Assembly: GCF_001648775.1 (NCBI RefSeq)
Contig: NZ_LVEJ01000005.1
Span: 1-64,000 of the forward strand
Source: Pseudomonas fluorescens
Lineage (GTDB): Bacteria; Pseudomonadota; Gammaproteobacteria; Pseudomonadales; Pseudomonadaceae
Direction: 5' to 3'
Length of the DNA: 64,000 bases
Shown here: piece after piece, positions 8,238-17,678 of the stretch
Layout: each line of letters begins with the position of its first letter
How positions within the stretch are numbered: position 1 is the first letter of the stretch
Position numbers and translations under genes: made by a program
Notes under the pieces: generated by a model
Database searches by the model: none
Told to the model about the DNA's origin: nothing
What the model saw: only the letters and a program-made list of their open reading frames with translations

Positions 8238-11200
8238 TCAGATGAAGTTGATTTCTTTCAGGTAGTCGCAGCCGCGACGCAGCAGCGCCGGGGATTTCTG
8301 TGGGTAATGCGCGCCCATCTGCTGCACGCCGGCCTCGGCGTTGGCGTGGCCGATCAGCGAGATGTCGCCGATGTCTTCTTCGAAGCCGTTGAGGTAGAAA
8401 CCGAGCACGCCGAACAGCGCGTTGTCGGCATCGACGCGGCCCAGTTGCTGCTGCCAGTCGGCGACGCTGACCAGCGCGAACTCGCTGCCGGTTTCGCGGA
8501 ACGAAGCGACGTAGGCGTCCCAGCTCAGCGGCTCGGGGTTGTGCAGGTTGAACACCGCGCGCTCGGGCGCGTAACGGCTGGCGTGGAAGGCGATGAACCG
8601 GGCGAGAAAGTCCACCGGCATCAAGTCGAAATTCAGCGCGAAGGCCGGCACCTGACCGAGCTGGATCGAGCCTTTGAGCATCAGCATCAAACGGTTTTTG
8701 TGCGGCTGACAAACACCGCTCAAGCTGTTGAAGCTGATGTTGCCGGGGCGATACAGATTGACTCGCACACCGCGCTCGCGCGCCCGTTCGAGGATGCGTT
8801 CACCAACCCACTTCGACAGGTTGTAACCGTTGCGAATGTAGATCGGTGGCGTCAGCGCGGCGGGTAGTTCCAGCACCCGTCCCGCATCATCGACCGTGCT
8901 TGAAGCCGACAGTGTCGAGACAAAATTGAAGACCTTTTTGCTTTGCCCTTCGCACAAGCGCAGCAGCGCGAAAATCGGCTCGACGTTGTCTGCCGCCAGC
9001 GACTCGTAATCGAGTACGTGATTGACGTTGGCAGCGTTGTGCACCAGCGCGCCGAACTCGCGATCCAGACGTTGATAATCTTCGTCGCTCAGGCCCAGTT
9101 GCGGGCGCGTAATGTCTGCCGCGTAAACCCGCACGCGACTCAGATCCAGATGCTCCAGGCGGTTTTCCCGCAGTGACGCAGCAAAGCGCTGCGCCGCCGT
9201 TTGCCCGCCGCCATCACGCACCAGACACGCCACCTCGCTGGCGCCCCAGCCGAGCAGCGCCTCGACGATGTGCACGCCGACAAAACTGTTGGCACCGGTG
9301 ACGATGACCTTGTGCACATCCCCCATGCGGCTGATCGGCAGTGGTTCGATATCCAGCGCGCGTTCCGCGTCGGCCATGGCCTGGGCGCTGAGCACGGCGC
9401 TGTCATCGGTGCCACGCACCAGCGTCGCGAGTTTGATGAGGGTCGGCAGCTCGATGAAGCGGTTGATTGAGATGCTGCGCCCGAACTCCTCACGCAGCCG
9501 CAGCAACATCCGCGACAGCAGAATCGAGTGGCCGCCGAGATTGAAAAAGCTTTCGTCGGTGGAAATATCACTGGTCGGCAGCTCCAGCAACTCCGCCCAG
9601 ATATCCAGCAGCAGCGCTTCGTCGGCATTCGCCGGCAGGCATTTCGGCCCGCTGTCCTGCACGCTCACCGGCAGCTCCAGCAGCGCCTTGCGATCGACCT
9701 TGCCGTTGCTGGCGAACGGCATGCTCGACAGTTCGGTCCACGCCACCGGTTGCATATAGTCCGGCAAAAACTGTCGGGCGTGGGCCTTGAGCGCTTCGCG
9801 CGCGGTGTCCGATTGCGCTTGGGCGAGGAAGGCCAGAATCCGCCGTTGACTGTCGATCACCACCGCCACTTGCCGGTACAACTGGCTCTCGCGCAGGCAG
9901 CGTTCGATCTCTTCCGGCTCGACCCGGAAACCACGGATCTTCACCTGGTTGTCGCGCCGCCCGCACAGCTCGATACCGTGCTCGCCCCACTTGGCCATGT
10001 CACCGCTGCGGTAGGCGCGCAACGTTTGGCCGTCCGGCAGATTCAAGGTCAGATAACGCTCGGCGGTCTGCTGTGGATTGTTCAGATAACCGAGGCAGAC
10101 ACCGGGGCCGACGATGAACAACTCGCCGACGGTTTGCTCCGGCACTGGCTGCAAATCGTCATCGAGAATCAGCACCTGACTGTTGGCGATGGGCGCACCG
10201 AGGCTGCGGTTGCTGTCGCCGGGTTTGAGCTGCCGCGCGGTGATCAACACCGTGGCTTCGGTCGGGCCGTAAAGGTTGTGCAGCGTGCCCTGGCGGGTCA
10301 GTTGCTCAATGACAAACGGCTCGCAGACATCACCGCCGGTCATCACTTGCACGCCTTCCAGTTGTTCCAGCGGCAGGATGCTCAACAGCGCCGGGGGGAG
10401 GAAGGCGTGGGTCAGTTGCCGCCGGCGGATCAGTGCAACCAGTTGCAGCGGATCGCGCCGTTGCGTGTCGTCGGGCACCACCAGTTCGGCGCCTTCGAGC
10501 AGGGTCGCAAAGATGTCGATCAGCGACGAATCGAAGCTCAGCGATGAGAACTGCAGAACCCGACTCTCAGCCTGCAACTGCACGTAATCGGCGTACCACG
10601 CAGTGAAGTGCGCAAGGTTGGCCTGACTGAGCAACACACCCTTCGGATGCCCGGTGGTGCCCGAGGTGTAGAGCGCCATGCACGGTGCATCGAGTTCAGG
10701 GCGATGGCGCATCAGCGCTTGGCTGAGATCTGCGTCAGCAATGTCGATGTCACTGACATCCAGCCCCGCCATGGTGGCGCTGAGTGGATGCTCGCCATCG
10801 TGCAGCAACAGCAACGCACCGGCGTTTTGCAGAATGTATTGCTGACGCTGCAACGGATGGCTCGGCTCAAGCGGCAGGTACACCGCGCCGCTGCCGAGGA
10901 TCGCCAGAATCGAGGCGAACAATGCCGGGCTTTTTGGCAGGCAGATGCCGACCACCCACGGCTGCGGATGCTGCTCAAGTAATGGCAGCAAACGCTGTTG
11001 AATAGCCTGGCTATGAGCGTGCAATTGCTGGTAACTGAAGGAGCGTTCGCCGATGTGCAACGCCGGGCGTTCGGCGTGCTCGATCAGGCTCTGTTGCAGC
11101 CGCTCGATGACTGGAACCTTCGCCTGTTCCAACAGCGCTGCATTCGCCGTTTCATTGCGGCGATGGACATAAGCCAGGCTGTCGAGAAACAGCAGGTTTT

Positions 11201-11630
11201 CCATCCGCTCGAAATGTGGGGCTTTGAGGAATGCGGCCTGCTGAAAGTAATCCGCATCGCGGGAGAAGCGGCTGACCAGCAAGGCCACTTCGTCGACGAT
11301 ATGCGTCAGCACCCGCTGACGCAGAGCCTGACCGTTGCCGGACGGTTCATCGCCAATCGGCACACGACTGATCAGTGATGAGCCGAGAAAGCACAGCAGA
11401 TCGAGTGTCGGCAAGCCCGCTGCGCTTAGCGCGCCGACGCCCAGACGCAAATGCAGGTGCGGGATGGCGCAACGATCGCCGGCACCGAGGAAGCCATCGT
11501 CGATGATCAAATCCACCGTCGATGCCCCCGCAGCGCTGCGTTGCAATGAGTGACCGTGTTGTTCCAGTTCCTGCGCCAGGTCGGTCATGGCCCGGCTGGC
11601 GCCAATCAGCAAAATGTCGAGACGTTTCAT
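8238..11630 (-). CDS. mgoA: MgoA/PvfC: single-module NRPS, A-T-reductase
   Basis: This 1130-residue synthetase has an N-terminal segment of about 175 residues of uncertain type. An adenylation domain follows (about 185-690), with A3 YTSGTTGHPKGV near 320, A5 NLYGPTEA near 456, A7/A8 RSGDMAKW and IRGFRVEPEEIE, and A10 NGKVDRKAL. A carrier domain (FFNLGGHSILLSRM, Ser near 700) and a thioester-reductase domain (TGANSFVGVHIVEALL near 780; YNLSKWVGE near 940) complete it. There is no condensation domain, so it should load one amino acid and release it reductively as an aldehyde. Hand alignment suggests a hydrophobic pocket (D-S-I-F-M-G-L-V-L-K), fitting an aliphatic residue, but this is tentative. 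The ATG at 11630 has GGAGG 5 bp upstream. Homologues MgoA (mangotoxin regulation, leudiazen) and PvfC (pyrazine N-oxides) share this architecture. Confidence 0.92.
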   Translation of the reverse strand: MKRLDILLIGASRAMTDLAQELEQHGHSLQRSAAGASTVDLIIDDGFLGAGDRCAIPHLHLRLGVGALSAAGLPTLDLLCFLGSSLISRVPIGDEPSGNGQALRQRVLTHIVDEVALLVSRFSRDADYFQQAAFLKAPHFERMENLLFLDSLAYVHRRNETANAALLEQAKVPVIERLQQSLIEHAERPALHIGERSFSYQQLHAHSQAIQQRLLPLLEQHPQPWVVGICLPKSPALFASILAILGSGAVYLPLEPSHPLQRQQYILQNAGALLLLHDGEHPLSATMAGLDVSDIDIADADLSQALMRHRPELDAPCMALYTSGTTGHPKGVLLSQANLAHFTAWYADYVQLQAESRVLQFSSLSFDSSLIDIFATLLEGAELVVPDDTQRRDPLQLVALIRRRQLTHAFLPPALLSILPLEQLEGVQVMTGGDVCEPFVIEQLTRQGTLHNLYGPTEATVLITARQLKPGDSNRSLGAPIANSQVLILDDDLQPVPEQTVGELFIVGPGVCLGYLNNPQQTAERYLTLNLPDGQTLRAYRSGDMAKWGEHGIELCGRRDNQVKIRGFRVEPEEIERCLRESQLYRQVAVVIDSQRRILAFLAQAQSDTAREALKAHARQFLPDYMQPVAWTELSSMPFASNGKVDRKALLELPVSVQDSGPKCLPANADEALLLDIWAELLELPTSDISTDESFFNLGGHSILLSRMLLRLREEFGRSISINRFIELPTLIKLATLVRGTDDSAVLSAQAMADAERALDIEPLPISRMGDVHKVIVTGANSFVGVHIVEALLGWGASEVACLVRDGGGQTAAQRFAASLRENRLEHLDLSRVRVYAADITRPQLGLSDEDYQRLDREFGALVHNAANVNHVLDYESLAADNVEPIFALLRLCEGQSKKVFNFVSTLSASSTVDDAGRVLELPAALTPPIYIRNGYNLSKWVGERILERARERGVRVNLYRPGNISFNSLSGVCQPHKNRLMLMLKGSIQLGQVPAFALNFDLMPVDFLARFIAFHASRYAPERAVFNLHNPEPLSWDAYVASFRETGSEFALVSVADWQQQLGRVDADNALFGVLGFYLNGFEEDIGDISLIGHANAEAGVQQMGAHYPQKSPALLRRGCDYLKEINFI

Positions 11631-11643
11631 GTCGGCCTCCTCA

Positions 11644-12573
11644 TCAAACCAGGTAGTCACGCAGGGCGTGCTGCACGCAGGGCGTGTCGAGCAGCGAGCT
11701 GTTGTGGAAGAACTTGACGATGTTGCCCACCAGCGGATGGTGGCGATTGATCGGGAACGCGAGCCCGGCCATTTCATCCCTGAGCGAACGCCGTGTGGTC
11801 TCGCTGACCGGCAGTGCGTCGATCAGGCGCAGGTCGAAGGATTTCTGGATGTCGTTGGTCAGGTAATGGCCAATGAATACCGGCAGAATCTGTGCGATGG
11901 TTTCGCGATCCTTCGCGTTGGCGGTGTGCCAATAGATGCGCACCATCCGCGCCCAGAAACTGGAATGGCGGCCTTCATCGAGCAAGTGATCGGCCATCAG
12001 GCCTTTGATCGACGGCTTGACCGTGTCATCGCGGGCGAACGCGGCGACATCGCCGGTCACGGTGTTTTCGGCGATGGCCACGCAGATCAATTCCACCGCG
12101 CTGCGCAGGTGCTCCGGCGCCAGCGCTACGGCTGCAGGAATCGCCCGGCTCAGTTCGATTTCATCCGGCAATTGAATCGGCTCGATGCCGGTCATCGCCA
12201 CCGTTTGCTGCATGAAATCCATCGCCACCAGCGCGTGGTAATCCTCGTCGACCACCACGGTCATGGCGTCGTAACGGCAAGCAAACGGGAACGCCACGGC
12301 GAAGCGATTCTTGGCGATGCTGCGCGCGGTCTTGTCGACGATCTCGGTCTCGAAAATCACCACGTCGTTGATGAACTTGTACAGCGTCTGTACCAGAGCA
12401 AAATCGCGCTGCTGCGGGCACTCCCGCAGGAAGGTTTCGCTGAGCACCAAGGGCTGACGGCTGAGCGGGTAGATCAGCCGCTCATCGTCTTCCAGCACGC
12501 GCCGGGGGCGGGTGCGGATGGTGGCGCGGTTCTCCCAGGCATCGGCGAAGGATTGATAGTCGGCGGCGTTCAT
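11644..12573 (-). CDS. mgoC: MgoC/PvfB: AurF-like diiron N-oxygenase
   Basis: This 309-residue protein belongs to the p-aminobenzoate N-oxygenase AurF family. Carboxylate/histidine motifs for a diiron centre are visible ([50 protein letters not shown]). Family members oxidise amino groups, and the MgoC/PvfB homologues are required for N-oxygenated products of this pathway. The chosen ATG has GGAGG upstream and overlaps the mgoB stop in an ATGA junction, so the two are coupled. It ends 13 bp before mgoA, with two stop codons in tandem. The longer ORF (to 12624) starts inside mgoB and is not needed. Confidence 0.9.
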   Translation of the reverse strand: MNAADYQSFADAWENRATIRTRPRRVLEDDERLIYPLSRQPLVLSETFLRECPQQRDFALVQTLYKFINDVVIFETEIVDKTARSIAKNRFAVAFPFACRYDAMTVVVDEDYHALVAMDFMQQTVAMTGIEPIQLPDEIELSRAIPAAVALAPEHLRSAVELICVAIAENTVTGDVAAFARDDTVKPSIKGLMADHLLDEGRHSSFWARMVRIYWHTANAKDRETIAQILPVFIGHYLTNDIQKSFDLRLIDALPVSETTRRSLRDEMAGLAFPINRHHPLVGNIVKFFHNSSLLDTPCVQHALRDYLV

Positions 12574-13346
12574 TGGGCAACCTCCGCCAACGGCTCGCGC
12601 ATGCTCACACGCAGGCCGTCCCACAGGGCGATGCGGCTTTCCACGGCGGCGATGGCGCTGGCGTAGACCTCGGCCTCGCGCTGCGGATCGCCGTCGACCA
12701 GGCGCTCAAGAAGGTGTTCTGCTGCCGGGCCGTGATCTTCGGAGTCGACCTCGATGTGCCGCTCCAGGTAGTAACGGAAGGTCGGCGCCTGTTCGATGCC
12801 GATGCCCCAATCGTCGAGGATGCGCTGGAACATGGTCGGGATCACGCTCTCGCGGCCATGCAAAAACGCCGCCGCCACGCTGTGCCCCGGTGCATGCAGG
12901 GCGGTGCGCAAGGTCTCGCGCACAAACTGCGCGGCCGCCGGATCGACCTCGACGCTTTGCAGCGCCACTTCAAAACTCACCCCCTCCTGTTGCAGCGCGA
13001 CAAAGCGCTCAACTGCTGTGGTGCTCGCGCCGATTTCGCGCATCGCATCCAGGTACAACTCGAAGTGGCTGTAATGACCCTCGGTCAGGCGATCGTCCGA
13101 CTCCTCTCCGAGGACGATTTCGTTGATCAACCGGGCGGCGTGCGGGTCCCGCGGCGGTAGCCAGGGCAAACGCGTGCAGGTCAGTTCCTGCTGCAGGCGT
13201 TTGGTCAGTGACATGAAGTCCCACACGGCAAATACATGGGTTTCCATGAAACGGCGCAATACCGATAGCGACGTGATCTCGGAAAAGATCGGGTGAATGC
13301 TGAGTTCGGCTTTCTTCAGGGCGAGTTGGTTCTTAGTGGGCATCAT
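12570..13346 (-). CDS. mgoB: MgoB/PvfA: DUF3050, haem-oxygenase-like protein
   Basis: This protein of about 258 residues is of the DUF3050 family, which has an all-helical haem-oxygenase-like fold. Candidate metal ligands are in the segments [38 protein letters not shown] and [15 protein letters not shown] (an E/H-rich pattern typical of HO-like diiron enzymes). It is the first gene of the mgo/pvf operon. Two adjacent ATGs (13346, 13343) follow an AAAGGA ribosome-binding site at ideal spacing; upstream in-frame ATGs at 13361 and 13400 have none, so they are disfavoured. It probably catalyses an oxidative step with MgoC; the chemistry is inferred from the family. Confidence 0.87.
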   Translation of the reverse strand: MMPTKNQLALKKAELSIHPIFSEITSLSVLRRFMETHVFAVWDFMSLTKRLQQELTCTRLPWLPPRDPHAARLINEIVLGEESDDRLTEGHYSHFELYLDAMREIGASTTAVERFVALQQEGVSFEVALQSVEVDPAAAQFVRETLRTALHAPGHSVAAAFLHGRESVIPTMFQRILDDWGIGIEQAPTFRYYLERHIEVDSEDHGPAAEHLLERLVDGDPQREAEVYASAIAAVESRIALWDGLRVSMREPLAEVAQ

Positions 13347-14100
13347 GATGTCCTTTATCATTGATATGAAATGGAACTGCTTTTTCAACTGCGCATTCAA
13401 TGGTGCAGCGACTTACTGATATCTGACGTCGAACAAGTTTCGATTTCAGTGGAGTAAGCGTCGGGCTTATATCTACGGTCTTGTTGAAGGCTCCTGCGCA
13501 CAGCCCCTGTGCTTGTGGCTTGTGCGCTGGATGTATGCCGAACAGGAAGAGAGAAATTCAAACTCGGCGAAGAAAAACTAATACACAGCGAAAGCATTTA
13601 ACAAGTGTATTTTTAATTATTTTAAGTTGGCTGTTTTTCAAGTATGAGAGTGGCCGATAAAACTTTTGGCTTAAGTTTTATTTGGGCGTAGTTGCTCCTT
13701 TCGGCCAATAATGGTCAAAATTGATTAATCAGAGTGAATGCCTCACTCGAAGCAACTTTCTTAATGAAATGAATTAATTGATTTAAAGGGGGCGGAAGTT
13801 GGCCGGGACCGGCGCCTGTACTTCCTTTTTCCCGTGACAAGGCTCCTTCCGTAGGTTCCTGGTGCGGGGACTGCACCTGTGATGGGTGCGTCGCCCGTTC
13901 TTTATAGGGTTGGCCGTTCAAGAGTGAGGCTAAATCAGCGCGACGGCTATTACCGTTTCACCGCTGGCTCAGGCGGTCCGGCGCAGGGAGGGTAGAGGGA
14001 AGGGGTCGGTTTGCCAGCGGCTTGGCAGCAGAACGGGGAGGGGATTTGTAAGCGGGTTATTCGCCGGGCAGGCGCAGTGCCTGATCCCGGCGTAATGGGC
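13347..14100 (-). promoter_or_regulatory. Long 5' region of mgoBCAD, no convincing gene
   Basis: These 754 bp between mgoB and the gntR-type gene hold no recognisable protein. The part nearest mgoB (13560-13790) is strikingly AT-rich for this genome and contains a nested inverted repeat (13652-13706) and a 10-bp palindrome TGATTAATCA (13722-13731). A GC-rich block (about 13790-13920) can form several short hairpins on the minus strand, for example GGTGC/GCACC and GCCGG/CCGGC, and has repeated GGA triplets. A 68-codon TTG-initiated frame across 13715-13921 has no ribosome-binding site and odd composition, so it is not called. The region most likely carries the operon promoter and a leader or small RNA. 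Confidence 0.55.
13652..13706 (-). promoter_or_regulatory. Nested inverted repeat in the mgo leader
   Basis: The outer arms GGCCGA/TCGGCC enclose an inner 9-bp perfect repeat ATAAAACTT-N7-AAGTTTTAT (13657-13681). The outer loop also holds a Shine-Dalgarno-like AAAGGAG on the minus strand with no start codon after it. It may be a DNA operator or an RNA stem-loop in the mgo transcript. The function is unknown. Confidence 0.5.
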
Positions 14101-14811
14101 TCAACGAGCGACTTTGCGGTTTTGCGCCGCCGGGCTGGCGAGATAGCGGGTAATGACCTCAACGCCGCGGTTGAGATGCTGCTCCAGCAGTTTTACTGAG
14201 AGTTCGACGTCGTGATCCTCAACAGCCTTGAGCATCTGCCGGTGATCTTCCTGGGACAATTTACCCAGGCCCATCGCCTCCAGATTGAAACGCAGGAAGC
14301 GTTCTTCTTCATTGAGCCCGTCTTCCACCAGACGCAGCAAACGGCGATTGGGCGCCTTGCTGTACAGCGCCATGTGGAACAAGCGGTTGAGGCGGCCGAT
14401 TTCGGTGTAATCGTGCTGGCTTTCCAGTTCTTCGATATACCCCGCCGCGCGCTGGTAGTCGGCCGGGGTCAGCAGTGGAATCGACTGGCGCAGTGCCGCG
14501 GTTTCCAGGAGGATCCGCAGTTCATAGGTTTCAGTCGCGTCGCCCTGAATCAACGCTGCAACGACTGCGCCTTTGTGCGCGGTGACGCTGAGCAACTCCT
14601 GCGCTTCGAGCTGGCGCAAGGCTTCGCGCACCGGCATGCGGCTGACCCCGAACAGGTCGGCCAGATCCTGCTGACGCAGTGCCGTTCCACACGGCAGACG
14701 GCCGTCGAGGATGGCCGCGCGCAAGGTTTCTTCGATGATCGCGCGGGCGAGATGCGCGGGGATCGGCCCATCGACTTTGATGCTCTGCAGCGGTTTGGGC
14801 TTCTGTGTCAC
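14101..14811 (-). CDS. GntR-family regulator, FadR/FCD subfamily
   Basis: This regulator of about 236 residues has an N-terminal winged helix-turn-helix (about 20-85, LRQQDLADLFGVSRMPVREALRQLEAQELL) and an all-helical FCD ligand-binding domain (about 95-225). Metal-type FCD residues are visible (ELRILLETAAL, NRLFHMALYSKA, EDHRQMLKAVEDHD, LLEQHLNRGV). The start is uncertain: GTG at 14811 (V-T-Q-K) is chosen because the longer TTG-initiated frame to 14880 would run through the palindrome at 14837-14850. It is transcribed toward mgoB and divergently from lapG, but no target can be named. Autoregulation through the palindrome is likely. Confidence 0.85.
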   Translation of the reverse strand: MTQKPKPLQSIKVDGPIPAHLARAIIEETLRAAILDGRLPCGTALRQQDLADLFGVSRMPVREALRQLEAQELLSVTAHKGAVVAALIQGDATETYELRILLETAALRQSIPLLTPADYQRAAGYIEELESQHDYTEIGRLNRLFHMALYSKAPNRRLLRLVEDGLNEEERFLRFNLEAMGLGKLSQEDHRQMLKAVEDHDVELSVKLLEQHLNRGVEVITRYLASPAAQNRKVAR

Positions 14812-14836
14812 GACTACGCACCCTGTTGTCGGCGGA

Positions 14837-14850
14837 ATTTGGATCCAAAT
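14837..14850. promoter_or_regulatory. Perfect 14-bp palindrome, likely GntR operator
   Basis: ATTTGGATCCAAAT is fully self-complementary and lies 26 bp upstream of the GntR start, between gntR and lapG. Its core closely resembles ATTGGATCCAAT, the operator of the FCD-type vanillate repressor VanR. The size and place fit a dimeric FCD regulator site. Confidence 0.65.
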
Positions 14851-15007
14851 GACACTAGTGATTGCTCTACAAGATGTCAAACCGTGTAGAGGAACCCCGT
14901 CACATTTGAAGTCTAGCGCGTCGGCGATGATCTCATGGTGCCATTGTTTTTTAGCCGTCTAAGCTTCACCATCAAACGCTTTCCTTCCTGCCCTCTGGAA
15001 ACCTGCT

Positions 15008-15700
15008 GTGGCGGTACGTTTCGCGATCCCCCGGACTCTGCGCTGGCTAGGCTGCGCACTGCTGCTGGCCGGCGTCATGCTGGGCGGTCTGCATGCCGAT
15101 TGGGATTTTTCCGCGATTAGCCGCAAAGCCACGGCGCTCTACGGGCCGCTGGGCGCGGGCCAGCAACGGATCGATGCCTGGCAGAATCTGCTGGCCACGC
15201 AGAAACAAGTCAGCGAGATGGAAAAACTCAAAGTGGTGAACCTGTTTTTCAACAAACAGGTGCGCTACGTCGAAGACATCGACCTGTGGCACGAGGTCGA
15301 TTATTGGGAAACACCGATCGAGGCGTTGTGGAAAGGTGCCGGGGATTGCGAAGACTATGCGATCGCCAAGTATTTCAGCCTGCGTCATCTCGGGGTTTCC
15401 AGCGACAAGCTGCGCATCACCTACGTCAAGGCCCTGCGCCAGAATCGCGCGCACATGGTGCTGACGTACTATGCCACCCCCGATGCCATGCCGCTGGTGC
15501 TCGACAGCCTCATCGACCCGATCCAGCCGGCGTCGCAGCGAACCGATTTGCTGCCGGTCTACTCTTTCAATGCTGAAGGTCTGTATTTGCCGGGGGCCAA
15601 AGGCAACAAGAAGGTCGGTGACACCAAACGCCTGTCACGCTGGCAGGATGTGTTGAAGAAAATGCAGGCCGAAGGTTTCCCGGTCGAGACGACTAACTAG
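15008..15700 (+). CDS. lapG: LapG: periplasmic calcium-dependent cysteine protease
   Basis: This 230-residue bacterial transglutaminase-like cysteine protease (BTLCP, former DUF920) has an N-terminal membrane/signal segment (residues 12-30). The catalytic triad is readable as C114 (GAGDCEDYAIAK), H149 (NRAHMVLTYY) and D166 (LVLDSLIDP). LapG cuts the N-terminal retention module of LapA at a TAAG site, and that site is present in the LapA encoded here. LapD sequesters LapG when c-di-GMP is high. The GTG start lies close to an upstream GGAAA; lapD follows 14 bp later. Position, sequence and neighbours all agree. Confidence 0.95.
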   Translation: MAVRFAIPRTLRWLGCALLLAGVMLGGLHADWDFSAISRKATALYGPLGAGQQRIDAWQNLLATQKQVSEMEKLKVVNLFFNKQVRYVEDIDLWHEVDYWETPIEALWKGAGDCEDYAIAKYFSLRHLGVSSDKLRITYVKALRQNRAHMVLTYYATPDAMPLVLDSLIDPIQPASQRTDLLPVYSFNAEGLYLPGAKGNKKVGDTKRLSRWQDVLKKMQAEGFPVETTN

Positions 15701-15714
15701 GAGCACGCGCTCAG

Positions 15715-17661
15715 ATGTCTTTGTTCAAACAGCTGTTGATCGCTATCTGTCTGTTCCTGGTGGTCGCCTTCACCGGCAGCTTCATGGTCAGTCTGGAAAG
15801 CTCGCGTACCCAGTACGTCAACCAGTTGCGTTCCCACGCGCAGGACGCCGCGACAGCGCTGGCGTTGTCGCTGACGCCGAATATCGACGACCCGGCGATG
15901 GTCGAGTTGCTGGTCAGTTCGATTTTCGACAGCGGTTATTACGCGAGCATCCGCGTGGTCGATCTGAAGACTGACCAGACCATCGTCGAGCGCAATGGCA
16001 TTCCGGCCGTCACTAATGTGCCGGACTGGTTCGTCAAACTGATCGGTCTGGAGCCTGCCGGCGGTGATGCGCTGGTCAGCCGTGGCTGGGAGCAGGCGGC
16101 GCGGGTCGAGGTGGTCAGCCATCCGATGTTTGCCGTGGCCAAGTTGTGGCAGAGCGCGTTGGGCAGCCTTGGCTGGCTGTTGATCTGCGGTGCGGCGAGT
16201 GCGGTGCTCGGTGCGCTGCTGCTGCGGCGCCAACTGAAGCCGCTGGACTACATGGTCCAGCAATCCCACGCCATCGCCCGCCGCGAGTTTCTCAGCCTGC
16301 CGGAGTTACCGCGTACGCCTGAGCTGCGCCGCGTGGTGCAGGCGATGAACCAGATGGTCGAGAAGCTCAAGGCGCTGTTTCAGGAGCAGGCCGAACGCAG
16401 CGAAAAACTGCGCACCGAGTCCTATCAGGACAACCTTACGGGGCTTGCGAATCGACGCTATTTCGAGATGCAGTTGAACAACCGGGTGAGCAATGCGGAG
16501 CAGGCCAGTTCCGGTTATCTGCTGCTGTTGCGGGTCAAGGATCTGGCCGGGCTCAACCAGCGTCTCGGTGGCCAGCGCACCGATGAATTGTTGAAAGCGG
16601 TCGGCGAACAACTGTCGCGCGAATGCGCCAAGTACCCGGAAACGCAAAACCTCGTCACGCGTATTCGTGGCGGTGAATTCGCCGTACTCGCGCCGGGGCT
16701 GGTGCGTGAAGAGGCGTTGCAACTGGCGCAAAACCTCGACAGTGCGCTGAGCAGTCTGCACGCCACGGGCGCGACGGATGTGGCGGCGGTGGCTTCGATT
16801 GGTGTTGCGCCGTTCGCTCACGGCGACTCTCCGCAAGCGGTGCTGACGCTGGGCGATCAGGCGCTGGCGCAGGCTGAAGGGCAGGGCGAACAGAATTGGG
16901 CTTGTCTCGATCAGAGCCTGACCGCAGACGTTGGCGACGATCACCATGCCTGGCATCGACTGCTCGATCAGGCGCTGAATCAGCGGCGCTTCGAGCTGTT
17001 CTTCCAGCCGGTGGTGGCTACCGACGACACGCAACTGGTGCTGCATTACAAAGTGCTCTCGCGCCTGCTCGATGATCAGGGCCAGACCATTCCGGCCGGG
17101 CGTTTCCTGCCGTGGCTGGAGCGCTTCGGCTGGACCGCGCGCCTGGATCGACTGATGCTCGAGCGCGTGCTCGAGCAGATGAAAGAGCATGAGGATTCGC
17201 TGGCGCTGAACCTGTCCTCGGCGACATTGGCCGATCCGCAGGCGCTGAATAAAGTCTTCGAGATCCTGCGTGCGCATTCCAACCTGGGCTCGCGCCTGAC
17301 CCTTGAGATCGGTGAGGAACAGCTGCCGGAGCAAGCGGTGCTGGAGCAGTTGACCCGGCGCCTGCGTGAACTCGGCTTCTCCCTGAGCCTGCAGCGCTTT
17401 GGTGGGCGTTTCAGCATGATCGGCAACCTGGCGCGACTCGGGCTGGCGTACTTGAAGATCGATGGCAGCTACATTCGTGCGATTGATCAGGAGGGCGACA
17501 AGCGTTTGTTCATCGAAGCGATCCAGCGTGCGGCGCACAGCATTGATCTGCCGCTGATTGCCGAGCGGGTCGAGACGGAAGGCGAGCTGTCGGTGATTCG
17601 CGAGATGGGGTTGTATGGGGTTCAGGGGCAGTTGTTTGGCGAGCCCAAGCCTTGGCGGTGA
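15715..17661 (+). CDS. lapD: LapD: inner-membrane c-di-GMP receptor
   Basis: This 648-residue protein has TM1 (about 6-26), a periplasmic LapD/MoxY N-terminal domain (about 27-150), TM2 (about 152-172), HAMP, GGDEF and EAL domains. Both enzymatic motifs are degenerate: RGGEF replaces GGDEF and KVL replaces EAL. This is the hallmark of LapD as a binding-only receptor. When its EAL domain binds c-di-GMP, the periplasmic domain captures LapG and so protects LapA at the surface. It lies in an operon with lapG (14-bp gap, GGAG ribosome-binding site). It ends just before a palindromic intergenic repeat. Confidence 0.95.
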   Translation: MSLFKQLLIAICLFLVVAFTGSFMVSLESSRTQYVNQLRSHAQDAATALALSLTPNIDDPAMVELLVSSIFDSGYYASIRVVDLKTDQTIVERNGIPAVTNVPDWFVKLIGLEPAGGDALVSRGWEQAARVEVVSHPMFAVAKLWQSALGSLGWLLICGAASAVLGALLLRRQLKPLDYMVQQSHAIARREFLSLPELPRTPELRRVVQAMNQMVEKLKALFQEQAERSEKLRTESYQDNLTGLANRRYFEMQLNNRVSNAEQASSGYLLLLRVKDLAGLNQRLGGQRTDELLKAVGEQLSRECAKYPETQNLVTRIRGGEFAVLAPGLVREEALQLAQNLDSALSSLHATGATDVAAVASIGVAPFAHGDSPQAVLTLGDQALAQAEGQGEQNWACLDQSLTADVGDDHHAWHRLLDQALNQRRFELFFQPVVATDDTQLVLHYKVLSRLLDDQGQTIPAGRFLPWLERFGWTARLDRLMLERVLEQMKEHEDSLALNLSSATLADPQALNKVFEILRAHSNLGSRLTLEIGEEQLPEQAVLEQLTRRLRELGFSLSLQRFGGRFSMIGNLARLGLAYLKIDGSYIRAIDQEGDKRLFIEAIQRAAHSIDLPLIAERVETEGELSVIREMGLYGVQGQLFGEPKPWR

Positions 17662-17678
17662 GTCATCACCAAAGCAAC

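Noticed and set aside
13715..13921. A 68-codon minus-strand frame upstream of mgoB
   Set aside because: It starts with TTG, has no ribosome-binding site, has unusual composition, and overlaps a GC-rich block that looks structured as RNA.
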